Of a stretch of DNA of 59,823 nt, positions 16,265 through 24,260 are shown one piece after another; within the stretch, counting starts at the first letter, position 1, and each line of letters begins with the position of its first letter. Source of the DNA: JBAVEL01 sp049587715 (lineage in GTDB: Bacteria > Bacteroidota > Ignavibacteria > UBA10030 > UBA6906); assembly GCA_049587715.1 (NCBI GenBank), contig JBAVEL010000116.1, forward strand, positions 1-59,823, read 5' to 3'. The position numbers and the translations under genes were made by a program. The notes beneath the pieces were generated by a model. The model was not told the DNA's origin, made no database searches, and saw only the letters and a program-made list of their open reading frames with translations.

Positions 16265-18331
16265 TCAGACAACGGCGCTCGGCGGCGCAGGCTCGTCGGG
16301 CTTCCCCGCGTTGGCCACCGGGATCTGAATCAGAATCCAGGCGATCACCAGGAACACAATCAGGCTGAAGCCGAACGGGAGCGGCAGAATCCCGATGAGC
16401 GACGGGAAGAACGTCTGGTACGGGATCTCGAAGAAGGCCATTCCGGCGAACAGCAGGCCGATCAGGGCCTCCCCGGCGATCAGGCCGGCGGCCAGCAGCA
16501 CTCCCGTGTTCTCCACCCGCGCCTTCTGCGCGCCGTTATGCTCCCGCCGGGCATTCATCCGCTCGACTCCTCCCTTGATAAGCCCGCCGATGAAGATGGC
16601 AAAGGTGGTCTCCAGAGGAAGGTACATGCCCACGCACACGAGCATGGGGCTCCGGACCTGCATCAGAACGAACCCGAGGCCCATCAGCATGCCCACGATG
16701 ATCAGGGGCCATGCCATTTCGCCTCCCACGATGCCACGGGAAAGGAGCGCCATCAGGCTGGCCTGCGGCGCAGGCAGATTGCGGCCTCCGAACCCCGTAC
16801 CCCCCGTGTTGATGTCTCCCTGATGAAGGACCACCAGGGGGAGGAACATCACGAGAGAGGCGAGCCCGATCCCGAACAGGTCGCCCACCTGCATCTTCCA
16901 GGGAGTGCCTCCCAGGATGTGTCCGACTTTCAGATCCTGGAGCATTTCGCCCGCCACCGCCGAGGAGACGCACACCACGGCGGCCACACCCAGCACCGCG
17001 GCCACACCGGGATCCCCCTGCATGCCCAGGGCAACCATCAGCAGGGCTGCCACGAGCAGGGTGGAGAGGGTCAGCCCGCTGATCGGGTTGTTGCTGGAGC
17101 CGATGATGCCGACCAGGTAGCCGGAGACGGCGGCAAAGAAGAACCCCGCAATCACCATGACGACGGTCGCCACGAGGGCGGCCGTCATGTCCTGGGAGAA
17201 GTAGTTGTAGATCAGGAATGTCGCGACAGCCGCCAGTCCGATGCCCCCCATGATCCACTTGAAGGGGAGGTCCTGCTCCGTCCGGATGGCCGCCTGTTCG
17301 CCGCCGGCGGCCTTCCGCACGTCGCCCACCGAACGCCGCAGACCGGTCACCAGGTTTTTCCGCATCCGCCACAGGGTGAAGGCGGCGCTCACGAGCATGC
17401 CTCCAATCGCGATCGGCCGCACGATGAACTTCCAGGCGTTCTGCGCCAGGGCGCTCCAGTCCCCCTCCCCTCCCGAGACATGCCCTTCCAGAAGGCTCGG
17501 ACCGATGAAGTAGGTCAGGATGGGGACGAAAAGCCCCCAGGCCAGGAGTCCCCCGCTGAAGTTCAGGGAGGCCAGCTTGGGTCCGATGATGTATCCCACC
17601 CCGATATAGGCCGGGCTCACCCCGGGGGAACTGAGGACGATGCCGCTCTTCCCCGCCACCTCCTGGGCGGCGACACCCGCCGCCGCATCTCCCTTGCGGA
17701 GCGTGATGACGGACCGGGCAAACGGCACGAAATGCTCCCAGGTGGTGGCAAAGAAGCGGAACTGCCCCAGCGCCTGGATCACGGCGCCGATCCCCATGGC
17801 GCTGAACAGGAACTTGGCCCCCGTTCCGCCGGAGCGGCCGGCCTTATGGATCTCCGAGGCCGCCAGCGATTCCGGAAAGGGAAGCTCCACATCCTCCACC
17901 ATCACCCTCCGCAGCAGGGCCACGAACATGATTCCCAGCACCCCGCCCGCCATCATGATGGCGGTGGACTCCAGGTAGTGCTGCGGCGTGGCGAACTGGG
18001 GCCAGAGTCCGGCAATGAAGAAGGCGGGAAGAGTGAAGATGGCCCCTGCGGCCACCGACTCCCCGATGGAGCCCACCGTGCGGGCGAAGTTCTCTTCGAG
18101 GATCGAGCCCCGCACAATCCGCAGGAGCGCCATCCCGATCACCGCCGCCGGGTAGGTGGCCGCGATGGTCATCCCGGCCTTCAGTCCCAGATAGGCGTTG
18201 GCCGCGCCGAGGATGATGGACATGACCAGCCCGATCACAAGCGCCCGGATCGTGAATTCCTTCATATCCGACTCCGGGGGGACATACGGTTTGTAGCGCA
18301 CCCCGGCCCCGGGGGATTGAGTCTCTGCCAT
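16265..18331 (-). CDS. OPT family oligopeptide transporter
   Basis: A 688-residue membrane protein with about 16 hydrophobic segments and the OPT family features EFTIRALVIGLVMSII, NAYLGLKAGMTIAATYPAAVIGM and GSIGESVAAGAIFTLP. OPT carriers use the proton gradient to import small peptides, or in the YSL branch metal chelates. The bacterial branch seen here is usually annotated as oligopeptide uptake. The ATG at 18331 has GAGGAG 6 nt upstream. It lies downstream of proline dehydrogenase and upstream of the PqqD-like gene and pepD, giving a coherent peptide-to-amino-acid route. Confidence 0.92.
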   Translation of the reverse strand: MAETQSPGAGVRYKPYVPPESDMKEFTIRALVIGLVMSIILGAANAYLGLKAGMTIAATYPAAVIGMALLRIVRGSILEENFARTVGSIGESVAAGAIFTLPAFFIAGLWPQFATPQHYLESTAIMMAGGVLGIMFVALLRRVMVEDVELPFPESLAASEIHKAGRSGGTGAKFLFSAMGIGAVIQALGQFRFFATTWEHFVPFARSVITLRKGDAAAGVAAQEVAGKSGIVLSSPGVSPAYIGVGYIIGPKLASLNFSGGLLAWGLFVPILTYFIGPSLLEGHVSGGEGDWSALAQNAWKFIVRPIAIGGMLVSAAFTLWRMRKNLVTGLRRSVGDVRKAAGGEQAAIRTEQDLPFKWIMGGIGLAAVATFLIYNYFSQDMTAALVATVVMVIAGFFFAAVSGYLVGIIGSSNNPISGLTLSTLLVAALLMVALGMQGDPGVAAVLGVAAVVCVSSAVAGEMLQDLKVGHILGGTPWKMQVGDLFGIGLASLVMFLPLVVLHQGDINTGGTGFGGRNLPAPQASLMALLSRGIVGGEMAWPLIIVGMLMGLGFVLMQVRSPMLVCVGMYLPLETTFAIFIGGLIKGGVERMNARREHNGAQKARVENTGVLLAAGLIAGEALIGLLFAGMAFFEIPYQTFFPSLIGILPLPFGFSLIVFLVIAWILIQIPVANAGKPDEPAPPSAVV

Positions 18332-18363
18332 GGCGGCTCCTCGCGTTGTGGTGTTGGTTGGTT

Positions 18364-18380
18364 GCGGGGCGTGGCCCCGC
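18364..18380 (-). other. Intergenic hairpin between prodh and the OPT gene
   Basis: A perfect 7-bp GC-rich inverted repeat (GCGGGGC / GCCCCGC) with a 3-nt loop lies between the proline dehydrogenase stop and the OPT start. No T-run follows. It may set the ratio of downstream expression or stabilise processed mRNA. Confidence 0.35.
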
Positions 18381-18384
18381 CCCG

Positions 18385-19287
18385 CTACCTGTTTCTCTGG
18401 AACAATGCCTTGAAGACGTACCCCGCGATCTCGGGGTTCTCCTTGAAGCGGCGCACGGAATACCCGTACCAGTGCTCCCCGAACGGCACGTAGAGCCGGA
18501 CCCGGTGCCCCTCCTTCACCAGCTTCCGCCGGAGCTCGGGCCGCACACCCAGGAGCATCTGGAACTCATACTCCGTCCGGGAGAGTCCGCGCCGGCGGAT
18601 CATCTCCCGGGCCCCGTCCACCAGGACGGTGTCGTGCGTGGCAATGCCCACATAGCATCCCGCTTCCAGCATCATGGCCAGGAGCTTCAGAAAATTCCGC
18701 TGCACCTCCTCCCTTCCCTGGAACGCGATGCCGGGCGGCTCCCTGTAGATGCCCTTGCAGAGCCGGAAGCTCGTCCGGACGGCGGCAAGCTCCCTGACAT
18801 CCGCCTCCGTCCTGTGCAGGTACGCCTGGACGACAATGCCCGTCCCCGGGAACCCGGCGTGGAGCGCCCGGAACACGGCAATCGTGTCGGCCGTGCACGT
18901 CGAATCCTCCATGTCGAACCGGACAAAGATGTCCCGCCGCGCCGCCTCCACCAGAATCGCACGCACGTTCTCGATGCAGACCGGCAGGCCCAGCTTCAGG
19001 CCCAGGGAGGTGAGCTTGATGGAGAGATTCGAATCGAGCTTGTCCCGGGCAATAACGCGCAGGACCTCGATGGACTGATCCCGGCAGGAGCAGGCCTCCG
19101 TCGCGTTGGTGACGTCCTCGCCCAGCACGTCCAGCGTGGTGCAGACGCCGTCGGCGTTGAGCTGCCGGACCGTGCGGATTGCATCGTCCACCGTCTCTCC
19201 CGCGATATAGCGGGAGGCGAACCGGCGGACAAGCGCCCGTGGCACAAAGGGAACGGCGGCAACAACCGCCCTGTTGAGCAGGTTCAT
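18385..19287 (-). CDS. Proline dehydrogenase (monofunctional)
   Basis: A 300-residue PRODH-type beta/alpha barrel that oxidises proline to pyrroline-5-carboxylate with FAD and feeds electrons to quinones. Family features seen are SIKLTSLGL, VRFDMEDS, GIVVQAYLHRTEAD, RLCKGIYREP, ATHDT, YEFQMLLGV and the C-terminal RLYVPFGEHWYGYSVRR. It is the short monofunctional form, not a PutA fusion, and no P5C dehydrogenase gene is in the window. The ATG is preceded by no clear ribosome-binding site. A promoter at 19417-19445 leaves a leader of about 125 nt with inverted repeats. It heads the peptide-use block. Confidence 0.92.
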   Translation of the reverse strand: MNLLNRAVVAAVPFVPRALVRRFASRYIAGETVDDAIRTVRQLNADGVCTTLDVLGEDVTNATEACSCRDQSIEVLRVIARDKLDSNLSIKLTSLGLKLGLPVCIENVRAILVEAARRDIFVRFDMEDSTCTADTIAVFRALHAGFPGTGIVVQAYLHRTEADVRELAAVRTSFRLCKGIYREPPGIAFQGREEVQRNFLKLLAMMLEAGCYVGIATHDTVLVDGAREMIRRRGLSRTEYEFQMLLGVRPELRRKLVKEGHRVRLYVPFGEHWYGYSVRRFKENPEIAGYVFKALFQRNR

Positions 19288-19416
19288 GGCAGGAAGTGAG
19301 CGGACAGGGAAACTCCCGCAGGCACCGCCCTCCGGCGGGACGGAACCCGGAAGGCGCGTGTCACGGAACGCACGCGCGGTGGCTTTTCATGGTTCTCGCA
19401 TTGAAACAGCCCTCAG

Positions 19417-19445
19417 AACATACCCAACGAACCGGCGAAAAGCAA
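19417..19445 (-). promoter_or_regulatory. Predicted promoter of the proline dehydrogenase-peptide operon
   Basis: On the minus strand TTGCTT (19445-19440) is followed after 17 bp by TATGTT (19422-19417). The start codon is about 130 bp downstream. The leader contains GCGCGTG/CACGCGC as a 7-bp inverted repeat, so post-initiation control is possible. Confidence 0.5.
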
Positions 19446-19448
19446 GCC

Positions 19449-19991
19449 TCAACCGAGCAGCGTCCGGACAATCCAGACCGAGAGCAGGAAACTCGTGAGA
19501 TCCGCCACGAGCCCTGCGGGAACGGCATGGCGGGTCCGCACGATGGAGACGGACCCGAAATAGAGGGCAAGAACATAGAAGGTCGTCTCTCCGCTGCCCA
19601 TCATGACCGACGCCATGCGGCCGATGAGCGAATCCGGTCCGTGGGTGTGAAGGAGATCCGAAAGAACCCCCAGGGCGCCGCTCCCCGAGAGGGGCCGCAT
19701 CAGGGCCATGGGAAGCGTCTCCGGGGGAATCCCGAGGAAGTCCGTCACGGGGGCAAGCCCTGCGGCCAGAAGGTCCATGGCGCCCCCCGCGCGGAACACC
19801 CCGATGGCCACCAGCATGGCCACCAGGTAGGGGATAATGCGGACCCCCACCTGAAACCCCTCCCGGGCCCCCCGCACAAAAACCTCGTAGACACGCACTC
19901 CGCGCGCCGCCCCGTATGCCAGCACGAACAGCATCAGGGCCGGAATCGCCAGGATGGAGGCAACCTGGATGATGCGCGCGAGGGTGTCCAT
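19449..19991 (-). CDS. spmB: Spore maturation protein B-like (nucleoside recognition/Gate domain)
   Basis: A 180-residue membrane protein with four or five hydrophobic segments and the SpmB-type signatures GVRIIPYLVAMLVAIGVFRAGG, RPLSGSGA and MGSGETTFYVLALYFGSV. Homologues occur widely in non-sporulating bacteria, where their function is unclear. The ATG overlaps the last base of the spmA stop (TGATG), so the pair is translationally coupled as in other genomes. An upstream in-frame start would encode Gly/His-rich non-membrane residues and is rejected. It is the last gene of the parA operon. Confidence 0.88.
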   Translation of the reverse strand: MDTLARIIQVASILAIPALMLFVLAYGAARGVRVYEVFVRGAREGFQVGVRIIPYLVAMLVAIGVFRAGGAMDLLAAGLAPVTDFLGIPPETLPMALMRPLSGSGALGVLSDLLHTHGPDSLIGRMASVMMGSGETTFYVLALYFGSVSIVRTRHAVPAGLVADLTSFLLSVWIVRTLLG

Positions 19992-20629
19992 CACGGGTCG
20001 AGTTGTCTGCGGTACCGGGGAAGGCGTGCCAGCAGCTTGACCGCCGCCACCCCCACCAGCGTGGAGGCCGCCGTGGCAAGGATGGAGGCTCCCAGGATCC
20101 CCGCGGGATCCGCCGAGTCCGCCGACGCGCGGAGGGCGATGACGGTCGCCGGGATGATCTGGACATTGCTGGTATTGATGACCAGGAAGGTGCACATGGC
20201 ATCTGTGGCCGTGCCGGCCTTCCGGTTGAGGGCGTTCAGATGTTCCATCGCCTTGAGGCCCAGGGGGGTGGCGGCGTTGGCCAGACCCAGCATGTTGGCC
20301 GCCATGTTCATGACCATCGCGCCCATGGCGGGATGATCGGGCGGAACGTCGGGGAAAAGCCTCTTCATGAGGGGGGCCAGGAGCCGGGCGAGGGCGCGGA
20401 TCAGGCCCGATTCCTCGGCCACACGCATCACGCCCAGCCAGAGCGACATGATGCCGACAAGACCCAGGGCGAGCGTCACCCCGGTCCGGGAGGACTCCAC
20501 AATCCCCTGGTTGGTCACCGCCGTGAGGCGGGGAAACGCCGCGCCCGCATCCCCCCCTCCGAGGAGGTCTCCTCCCGCGGCGGCCAGGATGCCGATGATG
20601 AGAAGAGCGAGCCAGATGACGTTCAGCAC
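19991..20629 (-). CDS. spmA: Spore maturation protein A-like (nucleoside recognition/Gate domain)
   Basis: A 212-residue polytopic protein with SpmA-family features: an N-terminal NVIWLALLIIGI helix, SRTGVTLALGLVGIMSLWLGVM, MNMAANMLGLANAATPLGLKAME and FLVINTSNVQIIPATVIALR. In Bacillus the SpmA/SpmB pair affects spore-core dehydration, but the Gate-domain pair is common outside spore formers. Start GTG 20629 has GAGG at 6-nt spacing, 7 nt after the upstream gene stop. The two genes overlap by one base. No sporulation gene is visible nearby. Confidence 0.88.
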   Translation of the reverse strand: MLNVIWLALLIIGILAAAGGDLLGGGDAGAAFPRLTAVTNQGIVESSRTGVTLALGLVGIMSLWLGVMRVAEESGLIRALARLLAPLMKRLFPDVPPDHPAMGAMVMNMAANMLGLANAATPLGLKAMEHLNALNRKAGTATDAMCTFLVINTSNVQIIPATVIALRASADSADPAGILGASILATAASTLVGVAAVKLLARLPRYRRQLDP

Positions 20630-20636
20630 GCCGGCC

Positions 20637-21164
20637 TCAGAAGCTCACCTGCACGCGCAGACCGGACGGTGCCGCGGGGAGCAGGGCCAGCGAGAGATTC
20701 TCCCCCACGTCGAAGTCATAGAGGCTCGCATCCACGAAGGCATCGGCGAGGTTTACCGCGTAGAGAATCACCAGATACCAGGTGTACGTATCCCTCTGTT
20801 CCTTGTAGTATTCCCTCAGCCGGACCTGCAGCCCGTCCCCCGAGGGGATCGCCAGGAGGCTGGCGGCGTACCGCGCGCGGGCCTCCTCCGCGAGGCGGTC
20901 GTAGTACAGCCACCGTGACACAAAGTACGCCGTGCAGCCGGCAATCACCGGAACCTTCAGGTATGACTCGTTGTAGAGCTGCCCGGCGCCCGGCAGGAGG
21001 CCGGAAAACAGGAGGGCGAGTCCGGGGGATTTGGCGGCCTCGCAGAGAGGGGTCTCCACTGGGGCCGGGGCGGAGGTGTCCGCCCGAAGAGCACCGGGCT
21101 CCTGCGCCGCCAGCCCGGAAGCGAACACCAGCAGCAACACGATCACCGGTCTGAGGCGCTCCAT
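20637..21164 (-). CDS. DUF5683-type membrane protein
   Basis: A 175-residue protein. It has a cleavable signal-like N-terminus (PVIVLLLVFASGLAAQ) followed by KSPGLALLFSGLLPGAGQLYN, typical of DUF5683 proteins from FCB bacteria. A membrane helix (AGCTAYFVSRWLYY) and a segment with YKEQRDTYTWYLVILYAVNLADAFVDASLYDFD then follow. The 'P G.GQ.YN....K' and 'N..DA.VD..L' motifs are the recognisable family signs. Function is unknown. ATG 21164 is chosen because the signal peptide begins there. The gene lies between ridA and spmA with short gaps. Confidence 0.78.
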   Translation of the reverse strand: MERLRPVIVLLLVFASGLAAQEPGALRADTSAPAPVETPLCEAAKSPGLALLFSGLLPGAGQLYNESYLKVPVIAGCTAYFVSRWLYYDRLAEEARARYAASLLAIPSGDGLQVRLREYYKEQRDTYTWYLVILYAVNLADAFVDASLYDFDVGENLSLALLPAAPSGLRVQVSF

Positions 21165-21172
21165 GCGGAACT

Positions 21173-21562
21173 TCACTTCGGGGGGAGCGTGGCAACGGCC
21201 TCGATTTCCACCCGCACCTCCCGCGGGAGGCGGGATACCTCCACCGTGGTGCGGGCCGGGGGTGTCCCGGGGAAGAACTCGGCGTACACCTCGTTCATGG
21301 CGGAAAAATCGTTCATGTCCTTCAGGAAGACGGTGGTCTTGACGACCAGGCTGAGGCCGCTTCCCGCCCCTTCCAGCACGCCCTGCAGGTTCATCAGAAC
21401 CCGGCGGGTCTGGGACCGTATGTCCGGTCCCTCCACGGTTCCGGAGGAGGGGTCCAGGGGAATCTGTCCCGCCGTGAACACCAGCGTCCCCCCGGCGATG
21501 ATACCCTGGCTGTAGGGTCCGATGGCCGCAGGGGCCCTGTCGGTCCGTATCGGTCTGTTCAT
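21173..21562 (-). CDS. ridA: RidA family reactive intermediate deaminase
   Basis: A 129-residue RidA/YjgF protein of normal length, which hydrolyses reactive enamine/imine intermediates to protect PLP enzymes. Typical elements are AIGPYSQGI, FTAGQIPLDP, TRRVLMNLQGVLEGAG, VVKTTVFLKDMNDF, NEVYAEFF, the substrate-carboxylate-binding Arg in PPARTTVEV and the terminal VEIEAVA. ATG 21562 has GAGGAGG upstream. It sits 11 nt after parB, an uncommon neighbour, and is presumably co-transcribed. Confidence 0.95.
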   Translation of the reverse strand: MNRPIRTDRAPAAIGPYSQGIIAGGTLVFTAGQIPLDPSSGTVEGPDIRSQTRRVLMNLQGVLEGAGSGLSLVVKTTVFLKDMNDFSAMNEVYAEFFPGTPPARTTVEVSRLPREVRVEIEAVATLPPK

Positions 21563-21573
21563 GGGAGGCCTCC

Positions 21574-22491
21574 TCAGGATGACGGTTCGCCTGCCGTGGA
21601 GAGGAGCTCCAGGATGCGTTCCAGGTCGTCGGCAGAGTAGTACTCCAGCACGACCTGTCCCTTGCCGTCCTGGAGCGGCCGGACCTCCACCTTGGTGCCG
21701 AATTGCCGGCGAAGGCGGTCTTCGATGCCTGCAAGGGCGCTGTCCGGAAGCGGGCGGGGTGGGACGGCACGGGGGGCCCGCCGCCGCGCCTTGTAGCGGA
21801 CCAGCCGCTCCACCTCGCGCACCGAGAGCTCGTCATCGATCGTCCGCCGGAAGATGTCCATCTGGAGGACGGGATCCTCGATGGATATCAGGGCGCGGGC
21901 ATGGCCGTTGGTCAGCTGTCCCTTGCGCAGGGCGGTCTGGACCGGAACGGGGAGCTTCAGGAGCCGGAGGATGTTGGCCACCGTGGAGCGGTCCTTTCCG
22001 ATCCGGTCGGCAAGCTGCTCCTGGGTATAGTGGCACTCGTCAATCAGCCGCTTGTACGAGATGGAGATCTCGATGGGGTTGAGATGCTCCCTCTGGAGGT
22101 TCTCGATGAGGGCAAGCTCCAGCATCTCCTCGTTGGATGCGACGGCGATGATGTAGGCAGGAATGGCCGCAAGCCCCGCCTCGCGCGCGGCGCGCACGCG
22201 CCGCTCCCCCGAGATCAGCTGGTAACCCTGCTCCAGACGCCGCACGGTGACGGGCTGGATGACCCCCTTTTCCTGGATGGATCTCCGGAGCTCCTCCAGG
22301 GTCACCGGATCGAAATCGGCCCGCGGCTGGTAGGGATTCGGCTGGACCATGGCCAGCTCAATGTGGGCGATCACCCCTGTCGAGACGCCGTCGTCGGCCC
22401 GGGCGGAGGACCGCTCCGGAATGACCTCCCTCTCCGCGGCCGGGATCAGGGAAGCCAGACCGCGCCCGAGCACCGGTTTCACCTTGGACAT
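21574..22491 (-). CDS. parB: Chromosome partitioning protein ParB
   Basis: A 305-residue ParB/Spo0J protein. It starts with VLGRGLASLIP, then the ParB/Srx CTP-binding domain with PNPYQPR and ISGERRVRAAREAG. Next come the helix-turn-helix centre (YTQEQLADRIGKDRSTVANILRLL, about residues 140-165) and a C-terminal dimerisation domain. It loads at parS sites and works with ParA. The ATG at 22491 is preceded by GAAGGGG; an in-frame ATG at 22506, 1 nt after the parA stop, is the alternative and adds five residues. No obvious parS copy was seen in this window. Confidence 0.95.
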   Translation of the reverse strand: MSKVKPVLGRGLASLIPAAEREVIPERSSARADDGVSTGVIAHIELAMVQPNPYQPRADFDPVTLEELRRSIQEKGVIQPVTVRRLEQGYQLISGERRVRAAREAGLAAIPAYIIAVASNEEMLELALIENLQREHLNPIEISISYKRLIDECHYTQEQLADRIGKDRSTVANILRLLKLPVPVQTALRKGQLTNGHARALISIEDPVLQMDIFRRTIDDELSVREVERLVRYKARRRAPRAVPPRPLPDSALAGIEDRLRRQFGTKVEVRPLQDGKGQVVLEYYSADDLERILELLSTAGEPSS

Positions 22492-22507
22492 ATCCCCTTC
22501 TCCCATG

Positions 22508-23287
22508 CTACGCAGTCAGCACCCGATGGTTGTTGCGCACCAGGAACTCCTGCGCGAGTTCCATGTAATTCCGCGTTCCCGCGGACATCGCGTCGTAAAG
22601 GATGATCGGCTTCCCGAAACTGGGCGCCTCGCTGAGACGCACATTCCGCGCCACCACGGCCTTGAAGACCTTCTCCCCGAAGTACTTCCGGACGTCTTCG
22701 GCGATCTGGTGCGACAGACGCAGGCGGCTGTCGTACATGGTCAGCAGCACCCCTTCGATGTCCAGGGTGCGGTTCAGGCCTTTCTTGACCATCGTGATCG
22801 TGTTCAGGAGCTGGCCCAGCCCCTCCAGGGCGTAGTACTCGCACTGCACCGGGATAAGGACGGCATCGCACGCGGTCAGGGCGTTCAGGGTGAGGAATCC
22901 CAGGGAGGGAGGGCAGTCGATGAAGATAAACTCGAAGCGGTCGCGGACGGAATCCAGCGCGGCCCGCAGCCGCGTTTCCCTCTCCTGGGCACCCACCAGC
23001 TCAACCTCGGCCCCCACCAGGTTGATGTGGGCCGGAATCATGGAAAGGAAGGGCATGGAGGTGGCGGCAAGGAGATCCTCCGCGCGGGCCTCTCCCATGA
23101 TCAGTTCATAGGTGGAGCGGCCCTCCCGGGTCCGCAGACCGCATCCGCTGGTGGCGTTTCCCTGTGGATCGGCATCCACCAGGAGAGTCCTCTTCTCCGC
23201 GGCGGCGACGCACGCGGCCAGATTGACGGCGGTGGTGGTCTTGCCCACCCCCCCCTTCTGGTTCGCTATGGTGATGGTCTTCCCCAC
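22508..23287 (-). CDS. parA: Chromosome partitioning ATPase ParA (Soj)
   Basis: A 259-residue deviant Walker-A ATPase. KGGVGKTTTAVNLA lies at about 11-24, the DADPQGN switch follows, and FIDCPPSLG is the Walker B region. Length fits chromosomal Soj proteins, which lack the DNA-binding extension of plasmid ParA. With ParB it segregates replication origins. The GTG start has a weak ribosome-binding site. A promoter at 23392-23420 leaves a leader of about 100 nt. It heads the parA-parB-ridA-DUF5683-spmA-spmB operon. Confidence 0.95.
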   Translation of the reverse strand: MGKTITIANQKGGVGKTTTAVNLAACVAAAEKRTLLVDADPQGNATSGCGLRTREGRSTYELIMGEARAEDLLAATSMPFLSMIPAHINLVGAEVELVGAQERETRLRAALDSVRDRFEFIFIDCPPSLGFLTLNALTACDAVLIPVQCEYYALEGLGQLLNTITMVKKGLNRTLDIEGVLLTMYDSRLRLSHQIAEDVRKYFGEKVFKAVVARNVRLSEAPSFGKPIILYDAMSAGTRNYMELAQEFLVRNNHRVLTA

Positions 23288-23391
23288 GAGAGGATCCGCG
23301 ATCGACTCCCGGACGAGGAGGCCCGATCCGCGCGCCCCGGGAGGGAGGATGCCGGCTCACCGTGGAACGGCTGTGAAACGACTCCCCGCCA

Positions 23392-23420
23392 AAGATACCG
23401 CTTTCGGTCCTGCCATGCAA
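23392..23420 (-). promoter_or_regulatory. Predicted promoter of the parAB operon
   Basis: On the minus strand TTGCAT (23420-23415) and TATCTT (23397-23392) are spaced by 17 bp. It lies in the only AT-richer stretch between phoU and parA. Confidence 0.5.
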
Positions 23421-23457
23421 TGAGGCAACAGGTGAGGCGACCCCCCCGGAGGGCCCG

Positions 23458-24132
23458 TCAGGAGGCCCGGCCGGCGGAACCCATGCCGTGCTTCACGACC
23501 ATGGCTTCCGTCATGAAGATCACGTCCTCCGCGATGTTCGTGGCAAGATCGGCGACCCGCTCCAGGTTCCGGCTGACCCGCATCAGCTCCAGCGCATAGT
23601 CCAGGGTCGAGGGATCGCTCCGGATCTGCTCCACCAGGCCCTTGATCACCCCCTTGTGCATGTCGTCTATCAGGTCGTCGCCGCGGAGCACGGCGCGGCA
23701 CGTTTCGGGAGCGCGTTGGATGAACCCGTCGATGGAATCCTTGAGCATTCTCTTGGTAGTCTCCGCCAGGGCCGCGATATCCACCCCGGGGGAGATGGGC
23801 GGGAGCGAGGCGCAGAGGAGGGCGGATTCGGCGATGTTGACGGCGTGGTCTCCGATCCGCTCCAGGTCGCCGTTGATCTTGGAAGCCGCCAGGATGAAGC
23901 GGAGGTCGGTCGCCACCGGCTGTTGCAGTGCAAGGAGATCCACGACAAGGTCGTCCACCTCGACCTCGAAGGCGTTGATACGGGCCTCGCGTTCCAGGAC
24001 CTGCCTGGCGAGCTCTGCGTCGCGCTGGAGCAGGGAGCGCACGGCATGGGCCACACCCTCCTCGGCCAGGCTCCCCATGCGTATCAGCGTGGTCTTGAGA
24101 ACCTCAAGTTCCTGGAAGAAATGCCGCTCCAT
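23458..24132 (-). CDS. phoU: Phosphate transport regulator PhoU
   Basis: A 224-residue all-helical PhoU made of two similar three-helix bundles. Each ends in the metal-binding signature: DLERIGDHAVNIAE near 92-105 and NLERVADLATNIAEDV near 192-207. PhoU links the Pst transporter to the PhoR kinase and represses the Pho regulon in phosphate-rich conditions. ATG 24132 has GGACAGGAG just upstream. The gene lies 128 bp downstream of pstB with its own predicted promoter, so it can be made independently of the Pho-box-controlled pst genes. No phoR or phoB is in the window. Confidence 0.95.
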   Translation of the reverse strand: MERHFFQELEVLKTTLIRMGSLAEEGVAHAVRSLLQRDAELARQVLEREARINAFEVEVDDLVVDLLALQQPVATDLRFILAASKINGDLERIGDHAVNIAESALLCASLPPISPGVDIAALAETTKRMLKDSIDGFIQRAPETCRAVLRGDDLIDDMHKGVIKGLVEQIRSDPSTLDYALELMRVSRNLERVADLATNIAEDVIFMTEAMVVKHGMGSAGRAS

Positions 24133-24166
24133 CTCCTGTCCGGGTCGTCAGCCGGCGGTTTCGGAA

Positions 24167-24195
24167 AAGATAGCGATTCACGCGGGGAACCGCAA
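24167..24195 (-). promoter_or_regulatory. Predicted promoter of phoU
   Basis: On the minus strand TTGCGG (24195-24190) and TATCTT (24172-24167) are separated by 17 bp, about 35 bp before the phoU ATG. No Pho-box repeat is seen here. Confidence 0.5.
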
Positions 24196-24237
24196 ACGGA
24201 AGCTTCCGAACAGCGGGACCCGGAGCGGGAGCACCGG

Positions 24238-24258
24238 CCGGGAGAAACATCTTCCCGG
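24238..24258 (-). terminator. Stem-loop after pstB, possible terminator
   Basis: An inverted repeat CCGGGA/TCCCGG with a 9-nt loop starts 2 nt after the pstB stop. It is not followed by a T-run, so the terminator call is weak. Confidence 0.35.
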
Positions 24259-24260
24259 GG

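Noticed and set aside
16019..18493. Very long open frame on the plus strand opposite the OPT gene
   Set aside because: It is an antisense shadow with Gly/His/Arg/Pro-rich noise. The minus frame encodes a clear transporter. Similar shadows occur opposite uvrB, the DUF294 gene and the CotH gene, as expected in GC-rich DNA.
19449..20629. Evidence of endospore formation from SpmA/SpmB
   Set aside because: The Gate-domain pair is widespread in non-sporulating bacteria and no other sporulation gene is present.
23288..23391. parS site in the parA leader
   Set aside because: A GTTTCAC half-site is present near 23375, but the second half of the known 16-bp palindrome does not match.
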